Below are positions 1 to 8,174 of a stretch of 64,000 bases of DNA, one piece after another (position 1 is the first letter of the stretch; every line of letters begins with the position of its first letter). The notes under the pieces are model-generated. The model was not told where the DNA came from. It worked only from the letters and a program-made list of their open reading frames with translations, and did not search any database. Position numbers and translations under genes: made by a program. The stretch covers positions 434,001 to 498,000 of the forward strand of contig NZ_BNJJ01000001.1 in NCBI RefSeq assembly GCF_016587435.1. The letters are read 5' to 3'. Source of the stretch: Dictyobacter formicarum (GTDB lineage Bacteria; Chloroflexota; Ktedonobacteria; Ktedonobacterales; Ktedonobacteraceae).

Positions 1-165
1 ATGCGTGTGCTACGACCGCCAACCACGTGGGAAGAAGCTTTTCTACTCGCAAAAGAACAGTACATTTACGCTCCTGATGTGGTTGATCAATGGCTCGGAG
101 GAAACTTTGCGACTCTCGTCAAGACATTGCTCAACGGTCGTGTGTGGTTATTCTGGTGGGATTAG
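1..165 (+). CDS. Hypothetical protein, probably the 3' end of a gene cut by the window edge
   Basis: An open frame begins at base 1 and stops at TAG 163-165. It encodes 54 residues containing TWEEAFLLAKEQY and ending in NGRVWLFWWD. The ATG at base 1 has no visible upstream context, so the frame may continue from outside the window. The composition (charged helix, then an aromatic C-terminus) looks coding, but I do not recognise a family. Its tail overlaps a weak minus-strand frame (148-339). Confidence 0.4.
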   Translation: MRVLRPPTTWEEAFLLAKEQYIYAPDVVDQWLGGNFATLVKTLLNGRVWLFWWD

Positions 166-339
166 CAAGATGTGCTTTGATTTCAGGCAATCCATGGGGA
201 TGCAAAATTCGGCCCTATCCACAAAGCGGCCAATCATTGTGACAAATGGCAGCCAAAAATGGAAGGAAGTTTGGCCGTCAGGGCCAAACTTTTCTTCCAT
301 TTGCAATGGATGTATAAACATCTTTTTCTCGAATACCAC
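148..339 (-). CDS. Doubtful small protein or decayed gene remnant
   Basis: A 63-codon minus-strand frame starts at a GTG (339) and ends LLIPPE. Eight codons upstream in the same frame lies an ATG (363) behind a strong AGGAGG site, but the codons between are MSHFD followed by TGA TAA. Either the frame is the remnant of a gene now carrying two early stops, or it is chance. It lies immediately downstream of the four small membrane peptide genes on the same strand. No family is recognised. Confidence 0.25.
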   Translation of the reverse strand: MVFEKKMFIHPLQMEEKFGPDGQTSFHFWLPFVTMIGRFVDRAEFCIPMDCLKSKHILLIPPE

Positions 340-415
340 CCGTTATCAATCGAAATGTGACATGCTTTCCTCCTAGCGGTGTGTAACGATCTATGGATTT
401 CTCAGAAATCTCCGC

Positions 416-577
416 CTAGCTATGTGGGTAAATGATCCCGGGAACGATACTCAGTGCGTGCCAGGAATGAAACTGGTGGAATACGAGAAACATCAGACAT
501 GCAAGCGCTGCTAGGAACACAAACAGTGCAACGATTACAAAGGCAAAAGTTTGCGACACGATAAGTCTGTACACCAT
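416..577 (-). CDS. Small single-helix membrane peptide, IYPxS family member (53 aa)
   Basis: The ATG at 577 follows an excellent AGGAGG site 8 nt upstream. The product has a short N-terminus (MVYRLIVSQ), one hydrophobic helix at about residues 9-33, an aromatic/histidine stretch (HQFHSWH), and the C-terminus ALSIVPGIIYPHS. That tail matches three other tiny minus-strand genes nearby, which argues strongly that it is a real gene. It starts 18 nt after the stop of the 596-748 gene, so the two are probably co-transcribed. Function is unknown. A membrane toxin, a signalling peptide or a small subunit of a membrane complex are all possible. Confidence 0.75.
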   Translation of the reverse strand: MVYRLIVSQTFAFVIVALFVFLAALACLMFLVFHQFHSWHALSIVPGIIYPHS

Positions 578-595
578 GTCAACATTACCTCCTGT

Positions 596-748
596 TTAGC
601 TACGTGGATAAATGACATTCGGAGTGCTGCTCAATGTATGGCCGGTTAAATATGGGCTAGCAAGAACCAGACAAACAAGAACAAGCAGTGCAAACAATGC
701 AATGACTCCGACGATAAAGATGTGTTGCTGACGAAGTGTAGGCGTCAT
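596..748 (-). CDS. Small single-helix membrane peptide, IYPxS family member (50 aa)
   Basis: The frame starts at ATG 748 behind an AAAGG site. The product has a polar N-terminus (MTPTLRQQ), a helix of about 22 hydrophobic residues (positions 9-31), and the C-terminus TLSSTPNVIYPRS, matching its neighbours. The stop lies 18 nt before the start of the 416-577 gene. Length, topology and tail define a paralogous set. No known family is recognised. Confidence 0.75.
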   Translation of the reverse strand: MTPTLRQQHIFIVGVIALFALLVLVCLVLASPYLTGHTLSSTPNVIYPRS

Positions 749-959
749 ATGGTTGTACCTTTCTACCGTAAAACTCTGCGGCTTTCACCATTTTTAGGAC
801 CAGGGAACAAACACATTTGAAGCTGTCATATTGGCAAGGAGCTATCCATTCGAAAATGGAGCGTAAAGTGCGTACCAGTGATAAAACACGTAGGACGCTA
901 CTGAAACAAGACTATTATAGAGATAAAAAGCTCCTTCGCCTGGCAGCAAGCATGATGCC

Positions 960-1106
960 TTAGGGACGTGGATAGATAATGGTTGGCCTGCTCAATGCGA
1001 TCACATGCCCAGGGTTTGATACAGAGAGAGCGACATAGAGCAGGACAAGCAGGCAAGAGATGAGAACGAACAAACACAGTATCTTTTCGCGCGAGATTGT
1101 CGGCAT
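960..1106 (-). CDS. Small single-helix membrane peptide, IYPxS family member (48 aa)
   Basis: ATG 1106 follows an AAAGGA site with 7 nt spacing. The product begins MPTISREK, has a cysteine-containing hydrophobic helix (residues 9-28), and ends IALSRPTIIYPRP, aligning with the tails of the other three peptides; the last residue is Pro instead of Ser. A longer frame (898-1131) overlaps it on the same strand but shows no such family resemblance and is taken as a shadow. Confidence 0.7.
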   Translation of the reverse strand: MPTISREKILCLFVLISCLLVLLYVALSVSNPGHVIALSRPTIIYPRP

Positions 1107-1153
1107 CGCAGCGTCCTTTCTTTTCTTTCATTGCTCGTTTCTAGAGCTGAGAT

Positions 1154-1300
1154 TCAACTATGCGGATAGATAACGGTGGGGGTAACACTCAATTCTTGCT
1201 GCCAGCAATGAATCTGGCAGAATGCCACCAGCACTAGACACAACGCAGCAATAGCTATGAGTACAACAACCAGGGTTTGTCGATGATGAAGCGGGAACAC
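1154..1300 (-). CDS. Small single-helix membrane peptide, IYPxS family member (48 aa), GTG start
   Basis: The best start is GTG 1300, downstream of AAAGGAG. The frame encodes FPLHHRQ, a helix at residues 8-27, an HCWQQ stretch, and the C-terminus ELSVTPTVIYPHS. It is the most upstream of the four paralogues on this strand and 47 nt from the next, so a shared promoter probably lies beyond 1300. Why a GTG start: no in-frame ATG exists before the helix. Confidence 0.65.
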   Translation of the reverse strand: MFPLHHRQTLVVVLIAIAALCLVLVAFCQIHCWQQELSVTPTVIYPHS

Positions 1301-1404
1301 TGGATAGATATCTCCTTTCTTTTATGACTATGCTTTCCAGAAATGCCGCTGTTACGATCTTAGCAGATATAAAGACAGAACACCTTTTTTGTGTATAAAA
1401 TATA

Positions 1405-1442
1405 GCGCACAGACATGCCGAATTTTTAGCATGCCTGTGCGT
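1405..1442. repeat. Imperfect inverted repeat (14-bp arms) between divergent units
   Basis: GCGCACAGACATGC (1405-1418) pairs with GCATGCCTGTGCGT (1429-1442) around an AT-rich 10-nt loop, with one internal mismatch. It lies between the leftward small-peptide genes and the rightward transporter gene. There is no T-run on the plus side, so a regulator binding site or RNA structure is as likely as a terminator. Confidence 0.5.
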
Positions 1443-1628
1443 GAGATCTGGTAGTTATTGAGAGACGGCGGATACACCCGTAAGGTATGCTCTATAAAAA
1501 TGTGAGCGGGAGGTTCCACCCTGGGTTATACCGGTCAATGCGCCTGTTCTGAGAGTGCCTCTCCTGTTGATCACCCGCGACCATTTTTTAAAATTGTACA
1601 GCGCATGAGAGGCTCACTGGAGCTTGGT

Positions 1629-2723
1629 ATGGCCATCCTGTTTGGATTATCGTCTGCATGTATGTTTGGGCTCTTAGATATTTTCATCGCTCGGGCCACG
1701 CGAGCGATAGGCATACGCTACACACAGGTCCTCGCACATGCAACGGCAGCAGCTATCTTGTGTCTCGTTCTGTGTGCAAGTACTGCATCATGGACATGGG
1801 GACTTCATCCAGGATCCCTTCTCTTGCTGCTATGCATGGGATGCGGGCTCGGGCTGGTGAGTAGCCTGACCAACCTCAGCTTGTATCGGGCGCTCTCTCT
1901 CGGTCCGCTATCCCTGATCTCACCAATAACGGCGAGTTACGGATTGATCACCATGGCCATGGCTATTCTCCTGCTCCACGAGATTCCCTCGCTCTTTGTG
2001 ATTATCCTCCTTTTGCTTGTCGTTGGCGGAATGATTCTGACCATCAACACCGCGACAAAGAAACATGCTGTCTTCCCACACCTCGTGCTCTCACGCCAGA
2101 TGCTCACATTTGTCGTACTCGTCCTGGGTCTCACGGGAGTGGTGGCTACAGCATTGTTTGTCATGCTCTGCTGGTTGGAAGTGAATATGTGGTTTGCCCT
2201 GTTCTGTGTTCTCACCGAAAGTATCTGTCTCGTGCTCGCTTGCGGTTTAGCACTGGTGCCAGTACTGTCCTCCCTTCAGCACTGGTGGTCCGACAGTCAA
2301 CCACAGAGTGGATTATTATTTGGAGTCGGTGCCATGCTCGGCTTTGGCACTGAATATTTTTTGCTCAGCCTGGCGACGAGCCATCTGGGACCAATCCAGC
2401 CGGTTGTGGTATCTCGCCTCTTCTCTGCGCTATTCTTATTTATCTATGCACGACACCAGCACGTTGCTGGTTGGGGAGAAATCCAGCTCAAACAGTGTGG
2501 CACCATTGTTTTGATTGGTCTCTGCGATGTCATCGGCACCCTCTCTTATGACATCGGCTCCCGTGAAAGCACCCTCATGGTCGCCGCACTTTCCTCACTC
2601 TATCCTCTGCTCCCATTCATGGTAGGCGTAGTATGGTATCGCGAGCGCATGAAGCTCTCCCAATGGGCTGGTACGGGCATGATGGTGTGCGGAATGGCTG
2701 GGCTATCACTATGTGGAAAGTAG
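1629..2723 (+). CDS. DMT-superfamily (EamA-like) membrane transporter
   Basis: A roughly 364-residue, very hydrophobic protein with about ten membrane helices and the two-fold repeat layout of drug/metabolite transporters: N-terminal half to about residue 135, a short basic loop, then the C-terminal half. LLVVGGMIL and GLALVPVLSS-type helices with few charges fit EamA. ATG 1629 is preferred over ATG 1605 because GGAG lies 6 nt upstream of it, while 1605 has no ribosome site. The substrate cannot be told from sequence. The stop overlaps the next frame, suggesting coupling with the downstream two-helix protein. Confidence 0.75.
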   Translation: MAILFGLSSACMFGLLDIFIARATRAIGIRYTQVLAHATAAAILCLVLCASTASWTWGLHPGSLLLLLCMGCGLGLVSSLTNLSLYRALSLGPLSLISPITASYGLITMAMAILLLHEIPSLFVIILLLLVVGGMILTINTATKKHAVFPHLVLSRQMLTFVVLVLGLTGVVATALFVMLCWLEVNMWFALFCVLTESICLVLACGLALVPVLSSLQHWWSDSQPQSGLLFGVGAMLGFGTEYFLLSLATSHLGPIQPVVVSRLFSALFLFIYARHQHVAGWGEIQLKQCGTIVLIGLCDVIGTLSYDIGSRESTLMVAALSSLYPLLPFMVGVVWYRERMKLSQWAGTGMMVCGMAGLSLCGK

Positions 2724-3337
2724 GTCATGTCATGATGGTATCTTCGTTTGATTATCCCTCTGTAGCTATCCCCTCGAAGGGAGAAACGACTGAGCAGCTT
2801 CACATTGCTTTTTTCCTGAGTGCATTTGCACTATGCCTCGGGATCGGCTGTCTTCTTATGATTCCGCTCGCTCCACCATATCGGCCGGTTGGTACCTGCT
2901 ACTGTGTAGCACTATTGCCCTTGCTATTCACATGGTGGGGAATCATACTACCAGTTGTGACCTACTGGCTTTTCCAGCAGTATATCTCCGCTCATTGGGA
3001 GGAGGCTATTACTCCGCAGATATACAGTACGACCACAGAATCAGGCACAGAGATACTCAGTCTTCTAGCACTCCAATCTGCGGGCCGATGGTCATCTGTA
3101 AACCATCAGAAACACGACGAACGCATACCCCACATGGTGCACCAAGGAGAAACACTCGAGGACATGGCGGTAGCGACTGAAATGGATAAGAAACACATTG
3201 CCTTGCCTCTATTGAGTGGCTATTCATGGAACCAGGGTGTAATACGAACTGCTGTGCGCCGATGGTTTGGAGAGAAACAACCCGAACGAGCACCGCCACA
3301 GACTTCTCTCAGGCAACGCATCATCCCCAGACTCTAA
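2711..3337 (+). CDS. Membrane protein with two N-terminal helices and a basic cytoplasmic tail
   Basis: This frame overlaps the 3' end of the transporter gene; ATG 2711, 2732 and 2735 are all possible starts. The product (up to 208 aa) has two helices (AFFLSAFALCLGIGCLLMI; LPLLFTWWGIILPVVTYWLF), then a polar tail with GETLEDMAVATEMDKKHI and a basic AVRRWFGEKQPER end. The tail has some helix-turn-helix-like spacing, but I cannot assign a domain. Translational coupling suggests it works with the transporter. No family is recognised. Confidence 0.55.
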   Translation: MWKVGHVMMVSSFDYPSVAIPSKGETTEQLHIAFFLSAFALCLGIGCLLMIPLAPPYRPVGTCYCVALLPLLFTWWGIILPVVTYWLFQQYISAHWEEAITPQIYSTTTESGTEILSLLALQSAGRWSSVNHQKHDERIPHMVHQGETLEDMAVATEMDKKHIALPLLSGYSWNQGVIRTAVRRWFGEKQPERAPPQTSLRQRIIPRL

Positions 3338-3399
3338 CATATCAATCATTCATATGAGACAGTCTACCAATGACCCAAGTGTTGTGTGTCAAATAATAA

Positions 3400-3521
3400 G
3401 GAACTGTCCCAATTTTGGTGATTGATGAGTTTACCTGATGTTTCTGGTTTTTTCTTCGCACACAGAAGAAGAACAAACATCGTTGTTAGTGAGATACTTT
3501 CACCAAAATTGGGATAGTTCC
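3400..3521. repeat. MITE-like element, copy 1 (122 bp)
   Basis: The element starts GGAACTGTCCCAATTTTGG and ends in the inverse sequence ending GGGATAGTTCC, giving about 22-bp terminal inverted repeats with one mismatch. It encodes nothing. A second, diverged copy of equal length lies inverted at 5142-5263, and the pair brackets the phosphotransferase gene. The rest of the 3338-3895 gap holds no supported gene. Confidence 0.75.
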
Positions 3522-3895
3522 GAAATATGAGCACTGAAAGAAAAGTAGCTGGAAAAACCGCTCCACCTCTGCTATACTGCTTCTAGCGTTGTAAATCGCG
3601 TTCGCACTTTCATGATTGGCTGACTATGCGAGGCTCTGTAGGCCGCTTTTGCAGGATGAATATTGATGGTCGTCGTGACTATCGATGGCATTCATCTGTT
3701 CAAAATTGCAGGTTGCTCCATTTCAAGATGGCTTGCCAGTCTTAAGACGTGCACGACATCCCGTATCTGGCAGCCGGAGTGACAGCCAACTCGAATAGAA
3801 CTCCTAGGTTGTCAGCTACACTCGTGGCAATACCCAATTTGTACACCTCTGAGAAAGAGTATCAATACTTATGGCTTTTTGTAAATGAGGAAATC

Positions 3896-4996
3896 ATGAC
3901 CTATTCCCTTCCCATCGACGCCGAGGCAGATGTTACTCCAGAATGGCTCACTGCAATTCTTCAACAGGCTGGTATCTTATCCAGAGGCAATGTAACGACT
4001 ATTCAATTCACACAAGCGAAATACGCATTCAATTCAAAAACAGAACATCTCCATCTTTCCTATTCACAGGATGCTTCTGGCGAAATGCTCACAAAGCTGG
4101 TGCTTAAACGCAATTCTTCCCAGCAAGAATGGTATAGAGAAGGGGGGCAGCAGGAGGCCCATTTCTATCGATTACTGGCCTCTCTGCCTGATCTCTCCGC
4201 GATTTTTGTACGCTGTCTGGCTGCAGAGTATGATGAGCGAAGTGGCAACTCTTATGTGATCCTTGAGGATCTGTCTGATACGCATATTCCGCTCATCGAC
4301 AAAGTTCCTCTCGCGACTACCATTGAGACTGTGATTGATATATTTGCGCATTTTCATGCCTACTGGTGGGAACATCCACAACTTGGCTCCGCTATCGGAC
4401 CTGGTCGCTGGCAACGTGATCGGGCCCATTTCGAACTCTATCATCAACAATGTATGAGTGCCTGGCAACTCCTTTTACTGCACGAACAGGACTGGTTGCC
4501 AGAGGAGATACGCCAATCATATGAGCAGATGCTTTATCTGCTGCCTCGCCTCTGGGAGCGGTATTGGGAACCACGTTTCGCCTCTAAAACGCAACTCACG
4601 GTTATTCATGGCGATGCCTATTTTATTCAGTTTCTTGTGCCACGTGATGACCGATTCGGCCAGACCTATCTGATTGATTGGCAAAGGCCAAAGATGCATA
4701 TTGGCGTGAGTGACTTAGTACATATGTGCGACACATTCTGGACGCGTGCAATACGCCAGGAGGGGCAGCGCGAGCTTCATCTCTTGCAACGCTACTATGA
4801 TCTGCTTTGCACCTATGGCGTCAAAAATTATACATGGGAAGAACTTTTAATCGACTATCGTTCGCAGCTGATTGAAGAGGCATTGTTTCCCGTGCTTCAT
4901 GATTGCCTACGCACCACGAAACATTATTGGTGGCCTAAGATACAGTGCTTAATGGCGGCGGTGGAAGATTGGCAGTGTTTGAAACTTCTGGAATGA
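3896..4996 (+). CDS. Phosphotransferase-fold kinase (APH/choline-kinase-like)
   Basis: ATG 3896 has GAGG 6 nt upstream and gives a 366-residue protein; an in-frame ATG at 3749 lacks a ribosome site. Visible kinase-fold motifs are YVILEDLSD (the hinge region), VIHGDAYFIQ (catalytic loop, H238-D240) and YLIDWQRP (metal-binding D261). In the family the loop reads HGDxxxxN; here the Asn position is Gln245. The fold is clear, the substrate is not: aminoglycosides, choline-like compounds or other small molecules are all possible. The gene sits alone between two inverted MITE-like copies, which suggests mobility. Confidence 0.75.
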   Translation: MTYSLPIDAEADVTPEWLTAILQQAGILSRGNVTTIQFTQAKYAFNSKTEHLHLSYSQDASGEMLTKLVLKRNSSQQEWYREGGQQEAHFYRLLASLPDLSAIFVRCLAAEYDERSGNSYVILEDLSDTHIPLIDKVPLATTIETVIDIFAHFHAYWWEHPQLGSAIGPGRWQRDRAHFELYHQQCMSAWQLLLLHEQDWLPEEIRQSYEQMLYLLPRLWERYWEPRFASKTQLTVIHGDAYFIQFLVPRDDRFGQTYLIDWQRPKMHIGVSDLVHMCDTFWTRAIRQEGQRELHLLQRYYDLLCTYGVKNYTWEELLIDYRSQLIEEALFPVLHDCLRTTKHYWWPKIQCLMAAVEDWQCLKLLE

Positions 4997-5141
4997 TAGC
5001 AAGAGGAATAGTGGGAGGGACACTCCCATAGAAACCGTAGCTCCAGGGTTAAGTCGCATTCTCTCGTTAAAAAGGCATTGACAGGCCGATCTCGAACGGC
5101 TTATTTACAACATTCCATACTCGTATTAGTGCTCATATTTC

Positions 5142-5263
5142 GGAACTGTCTCAATTTTGGTGAAAGCGTGGCAAGAAGATGGAAAATCGTATTTCTTCTG
5201 CGCTCGAAGAAAAGATCAAAAGGAGCATATAAGCTCATCAATCACCAAAATTGAGCCAGATCC
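5142..5263. repeat. MITE-like element, copy 2 (122 bp, inverted)
   Basis: Starts GGAACTGTCTCAATTTTGG and ends GAGCCAGATCC. It is the reverse complement of the copy at 3400-3521 with scattered differences, and even the flanking GCTCATATTTC is shared with the right flank of copy 1, so the duplicated unit extends slightly beyond the inverted repeats. The remainder of the 4997-5469 gap shows only a short frame (5251-5433) I do not accept as a gene. Confidence 0.75.
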
Positions 5264-5469
5264 GTGAATGCATCGGCATTGACACCGAGGACCAACTGCT
5301 CTACGACGCATGGTCAACCGCTTGGGCAACAATCTCGCACTGCAGAAGGGCATCGGAGAGCATCTCGATTATCTGCGTGGCTGCCCATTACCATGCGTAT
5401 CTACCATCCTTGTTTGCTCGAAAGGTGATATGAATCTCAGCACATAACTTTATTGTTCATGGACAGTGC

Positions 5470-7020
5470 TCAAAATTGCTGCACAGAAAAGGTAGCCAAC
5501 TGTTCGAGCTGGTGATGAATCCATACGCTGCCTTGCTGTGTGGCATTGCCAATGTAGACATCATTAGCTAGATTTGCTAACTCATTCAAAAGCGTCTGGG
5601 CCGCCGATTGGTGGAGTTGCATATCTGACATGGCAAGGAGCGCTTTGGCATCGTGCCGAGCCTGCTGAAGCGTATGGATAATCCCATTGATCGCAGCGAT
5701 AACGTTTGCAGCTATCTGCCTTTGCTGCGCTGTGACACCAGGAGAGGTAGTGACACTCGTCAAGTGATCGTCGATATGAGGAAAAAATCCTTCCAATGCT
5801 TGCGTGGGAGAAACATCGATGAGACCAATGCGTAAGAGGGTTGGATCAACCAACAAGGGCGTCCCGGCTGGCACGTCTTGATAGACGTACGCTGTTCCAT
5901 CAATGTAGTCCAGGGTACGAATGAGCTGCCGCCGCATAAATGACACATCGGCCTGTCCCCAGTCATCGCGCGCCGATTGCGTCCACTCGAGAAGCTTGCC
6001 ACAATTCTTATACTGCCAGTAATCGAGCCCCGCGTGAAGCCCCAGCAATTCCAGAGTTGGATCCTGAGCCAACAGATGTCGCAAGTGATCGAGCAAGCTA
6101 TAATGGTGGCCATCGCTGGGAGAGGGTGTTTGGGCAATAGATCCCACATAACGCCATGCATGATTATTGGGTGAAGGAACAATCGGAGGAGTGCTCTGGC
6201 TTTCCTCCGTCAGCAGGAGCTGGCTATAGCTGGCCAGAAGATTGCGATGTCCTGGATCACGATAGGTCAGTTCTGCCGTTCCATTCTGTGGAAGAAACGT
6301 GCCAAGCAAGAGTGGACGCCCATCGCTCACATTCTTGTCGCCGAGCAGCCAGGCGTAGTATGTATTCCCAGCTTTGGGACGGCTCAGGTGCTGCAATGCA
6401 ATATGAACCTGGTCGCTGACCCCACTTGTTCCCTCCTGGTTATAGATGCGGCTACTTTCAAATGCTGCCTGACCAACAATCTGCGGTGCAGCAGATGGAG
6501 ATTGGCTGAGTGAAGATGGAATCGATTGCTGCTGCACGAACACAAAAAAAGCAGCAGTCAGGAGCGTCAACATGCTCAGAACGACAAGGAGACGTTTCAT
6601 TGGCCTCTGAGATGATCTTTTCTGCTGAAGTGGTTTTGTCTCATGCAACGTCGTTGCTTGCCGCGGTGGGAACGGGCCAAGCTGCTGTTTGTCAGCAGAT
6701 TCTGGCTGAAAGAGGGTGATATGATCCGCGGCATCCTCAAGGGAGGAGAACACAAGTGAAAAGCCGTTCTCCTTCGCCCATTGTCTGGCTAATCTATCCT
6801 CCTCAGGAATGACCAGAACAATATGCTTCTTGTTTTGGGCACGTAACTCATGAAAATCATGGGCTCGACCAAAGGCACCCCTCTGTGCCGCGGTTCCTGA
6901 AAGGACAAGAAGCAGGGTCTGAGATGGTATCGCCTGCACTATTTCCAAAACGGTTGAGAGCTGATCCCGAGTGTCAACATGAATGGTATGCAGCTTTTCT
7001 TGCATATCTGCCTGCATCAT
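5470..7020 (-). CDS. One-helix membrane protein with N-terminal alpha/beta domain and RskA-like extracytoplasmic region
   Basis: 516 residues. Residues 10-105 form an alpha/beta domain (LLLVLSGTAAQRGAF, HIVLVIPEEDRLARQW) of the kind I associate with the N-terminus of some Chloroflexota baseplate-J-like envelope proteins. One membrane helix follows at 143-162. The outer part opens with a region resembling the anti-sigma-K factor RskA fold (YYAWLLGDKN..LLLGTFLPQNG), then a mostly helical stretch that may be ligand-binding. The start has a GGGGGA site. It begins 19 nt after the winged-helix gene at 7040-7549, so they form a pair. A role in sensing or anti-sigma control is inference. Confidence 0.6.
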   Translation of the reverse strand: MMQADMQEKLHTIHVDTRDQLSTVLEIVQAIPSQTLLLVLSGTAAQRGAFGRAHDFHELRAQNKKHIVLVIPEEDRLARQWAKENGFSLVFSSLEDAADHITLFQPESADKQQLGPFPPRQATTLHETKPLQQKRSSQRPMKRLLVVLSMLTLLTAAFFVFVQQQSIPSSLSQSPSAAPQIVGQAAFESSRIYNQEGTSGVSDQVHIALQHLSRPKAGNTYYAWLLGDKNVSDGRPLLLGTFLPQNGTAELTYRDPGHRNLLASYSQLLLTEESQSTPPIVPSPNNHAWRYVGSIAQTPSPSDGHHYSLLDHLRHLLAQDPTLELLGLHAGLDYWQYKNCGKLLEWTQSARDDWGQADVSFMRRQLIRTLDYIDGTAYVYQDVPAGTPLLVDPTLLRIGLIDVSPTQALEGFFPHIDDHLTSVTTSPGVTAQQRQIAANVIAAINGIIHTLQQARHDAKALLAMSDMQLHQSAAQTLLNELANLANDVYIGNATQQGSVWIHHQLEQLATFSVQQF

Positions 7021-7039
7021 AGATCATCGTCCCCCTCTT

Positions 7040-7549
7040 CTATACCAGGACACGAGAACGTTCCGCTTCAATAGACACCTCTGAAGGAGGATGAGGCGCT
7101 CGTTTCAAACGCTTCAGCATATATCCTGTCTCCGTGACAGCAACAACATCGATGCCAAAGCTCCGCATTTTCAGCCGCGCGCGTGAGAGGGCCCCACGCA
7201 TAGGGCGAACGCATTCGTCCCAGCGACCCTCTTGTTGTGCCTTGTGGAGACGGCGGCGGGAGCGATCAATATCCTGGACAGTAGCCTGTCCCCCTGCATA
7301 GGATGCAAGCAACTGTTCATAGGGACAGTAGTAGGGATAGCTTTGCAAGAGAGGAATCAATAAACACAGTTCACTGACAGTAAACTGCTGCTCCTCCAGA
7401 AGATCTGGACCTGGAGCCAGAACAGAGAACGTTCCCAACTGGGGATTGAAAATAAGCACATGATCTGATTCAAGGAGGCCTGTGAGCCGAAATGACATCA
7501 TTTCATTGGGTCCTGATAAAGAGCGTTCCTTGCGCTTCAGGCGAACCAT
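7040..7549 (-). CDS. Winged-helix (OmpR/PhoB C-terminal-like) DNA-binding protein
   Basis: ATG 7549 follows GGGGAG with 6 nt spacing and gives 169 residues. The frame is open 103 codons further upstream, but that extension is cysteine/serine-rich and lacks a start signal. The C-terminus (SRARLKMRSFGIDVVAVTETGYML) matches the last helix and wing hairpin of OmpR-type effector domains. The N-terminal half (RLTGLLESDHVLIFNP) resembles the beta-sheet lead-in of that domain. There is no receiver domain. It probably forms a regulator/membrane-sensor pair with the 5470-7020 product. Confidence 0.6.
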   Translation of the reverse strand: MVRLKRKERSLSGPNEMMSFRLTGLLESDHVLIFNPQLGTFSVLAPGPDLLEEQQFTVSELCLLIPLLQSYPYYCPYEQLLASYAGGQATVQDIDRSRRRLHKAQQEGRWDECVRPMRGALSRARLKMRSFGIDVVAVTETGYMLKRLKRAPHPPSEVSIEAERSRVLV

Positions 7550-7925
7550 TCTGTTCTCCCCTTTCTTGGTACGAGATGAGACAGGCTCGTATCCATACAA
7601 AGCGCCGCCTTCGTCTCTGGAAAAATCTCTTACACCGATCTGGGTAGAGCTATGAACACAGACAATGGTTGAGCATTGGTGAGAGCAAACGATAGAAAGA
7701 ATCAACATACGAGTGGCTGCTACAAGACGCTGCGAAAGATAACTAACATGCAATATACCCTCTTTGGCTCGTGATCCATACCGAAGGACACATACCATAG
7801 AGTAAGAAGAGAAAGATACAAAATCGTGCCATTTCCAGCACAGGAAATATGTGTACACAACAGCGTATCAGGAATATTCCAAGCAGAGATGAATAACTAG
7901 TATAGAACCACTATAGCACGATATT

Positions 7926-7985
7926 GATGCATTTGTCAACGCAAATTGATGCATATTGCACCAAAATATGATGCATATTGATGCA
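7926..7985. promoter_or_regulatory. Phased GATGCA direct repeats, candidate operator
   Basis: The hexamer GATGCA, mostly as TTGATGCA, occurs at 7926, 7948, 7970 and 7980. The spacings are 22, 22 and 10 nt, close to two, two and one helical turns, so all sites face the same side of the DNA. The cluster lies in the 625-bp divergent region between the winged-helix gene and the GAF-regulator gene and could control either or both. The rest of 7550-8174 shows no supported gene. Confidence 0.6.
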
Positions 7986-8174
7986 GCCCAGTATAAAATA
8001 CTACTATTGAAGCACTGTAAAAACTTCTGGATGAGAGGCAAGGTCTTTTCGCCTATAAAAATGGGTGAATTCCAGGTACAATAGGAACATGAAAAAGCAT
8101 CGCATTCTAACGTTGACGACTCGTAAGAATGTATTCTATGCTACTGGCAAAACATCATGCTCAGTGAGGACCAT

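Noticed and set aside
5..376. A 123-codon plus-strand frame at the left edge
   Set aside because: Ser/Cys-rich composition without domain or ribosome site; it runs across the 1-165 frame and the peptide gene leader.
898..1131. A 77-codon minus-strand frame
   Set aside because: It overlaps the 960-1106 peptide gene in another frame, is Cys/His-rich without a family, and has a poorer start.
5251..5433. A 60-codon frame to the right of MITE copy 2
   Set aside because: Starts inside the MITE end, has no ribosome site and no recognisable content.
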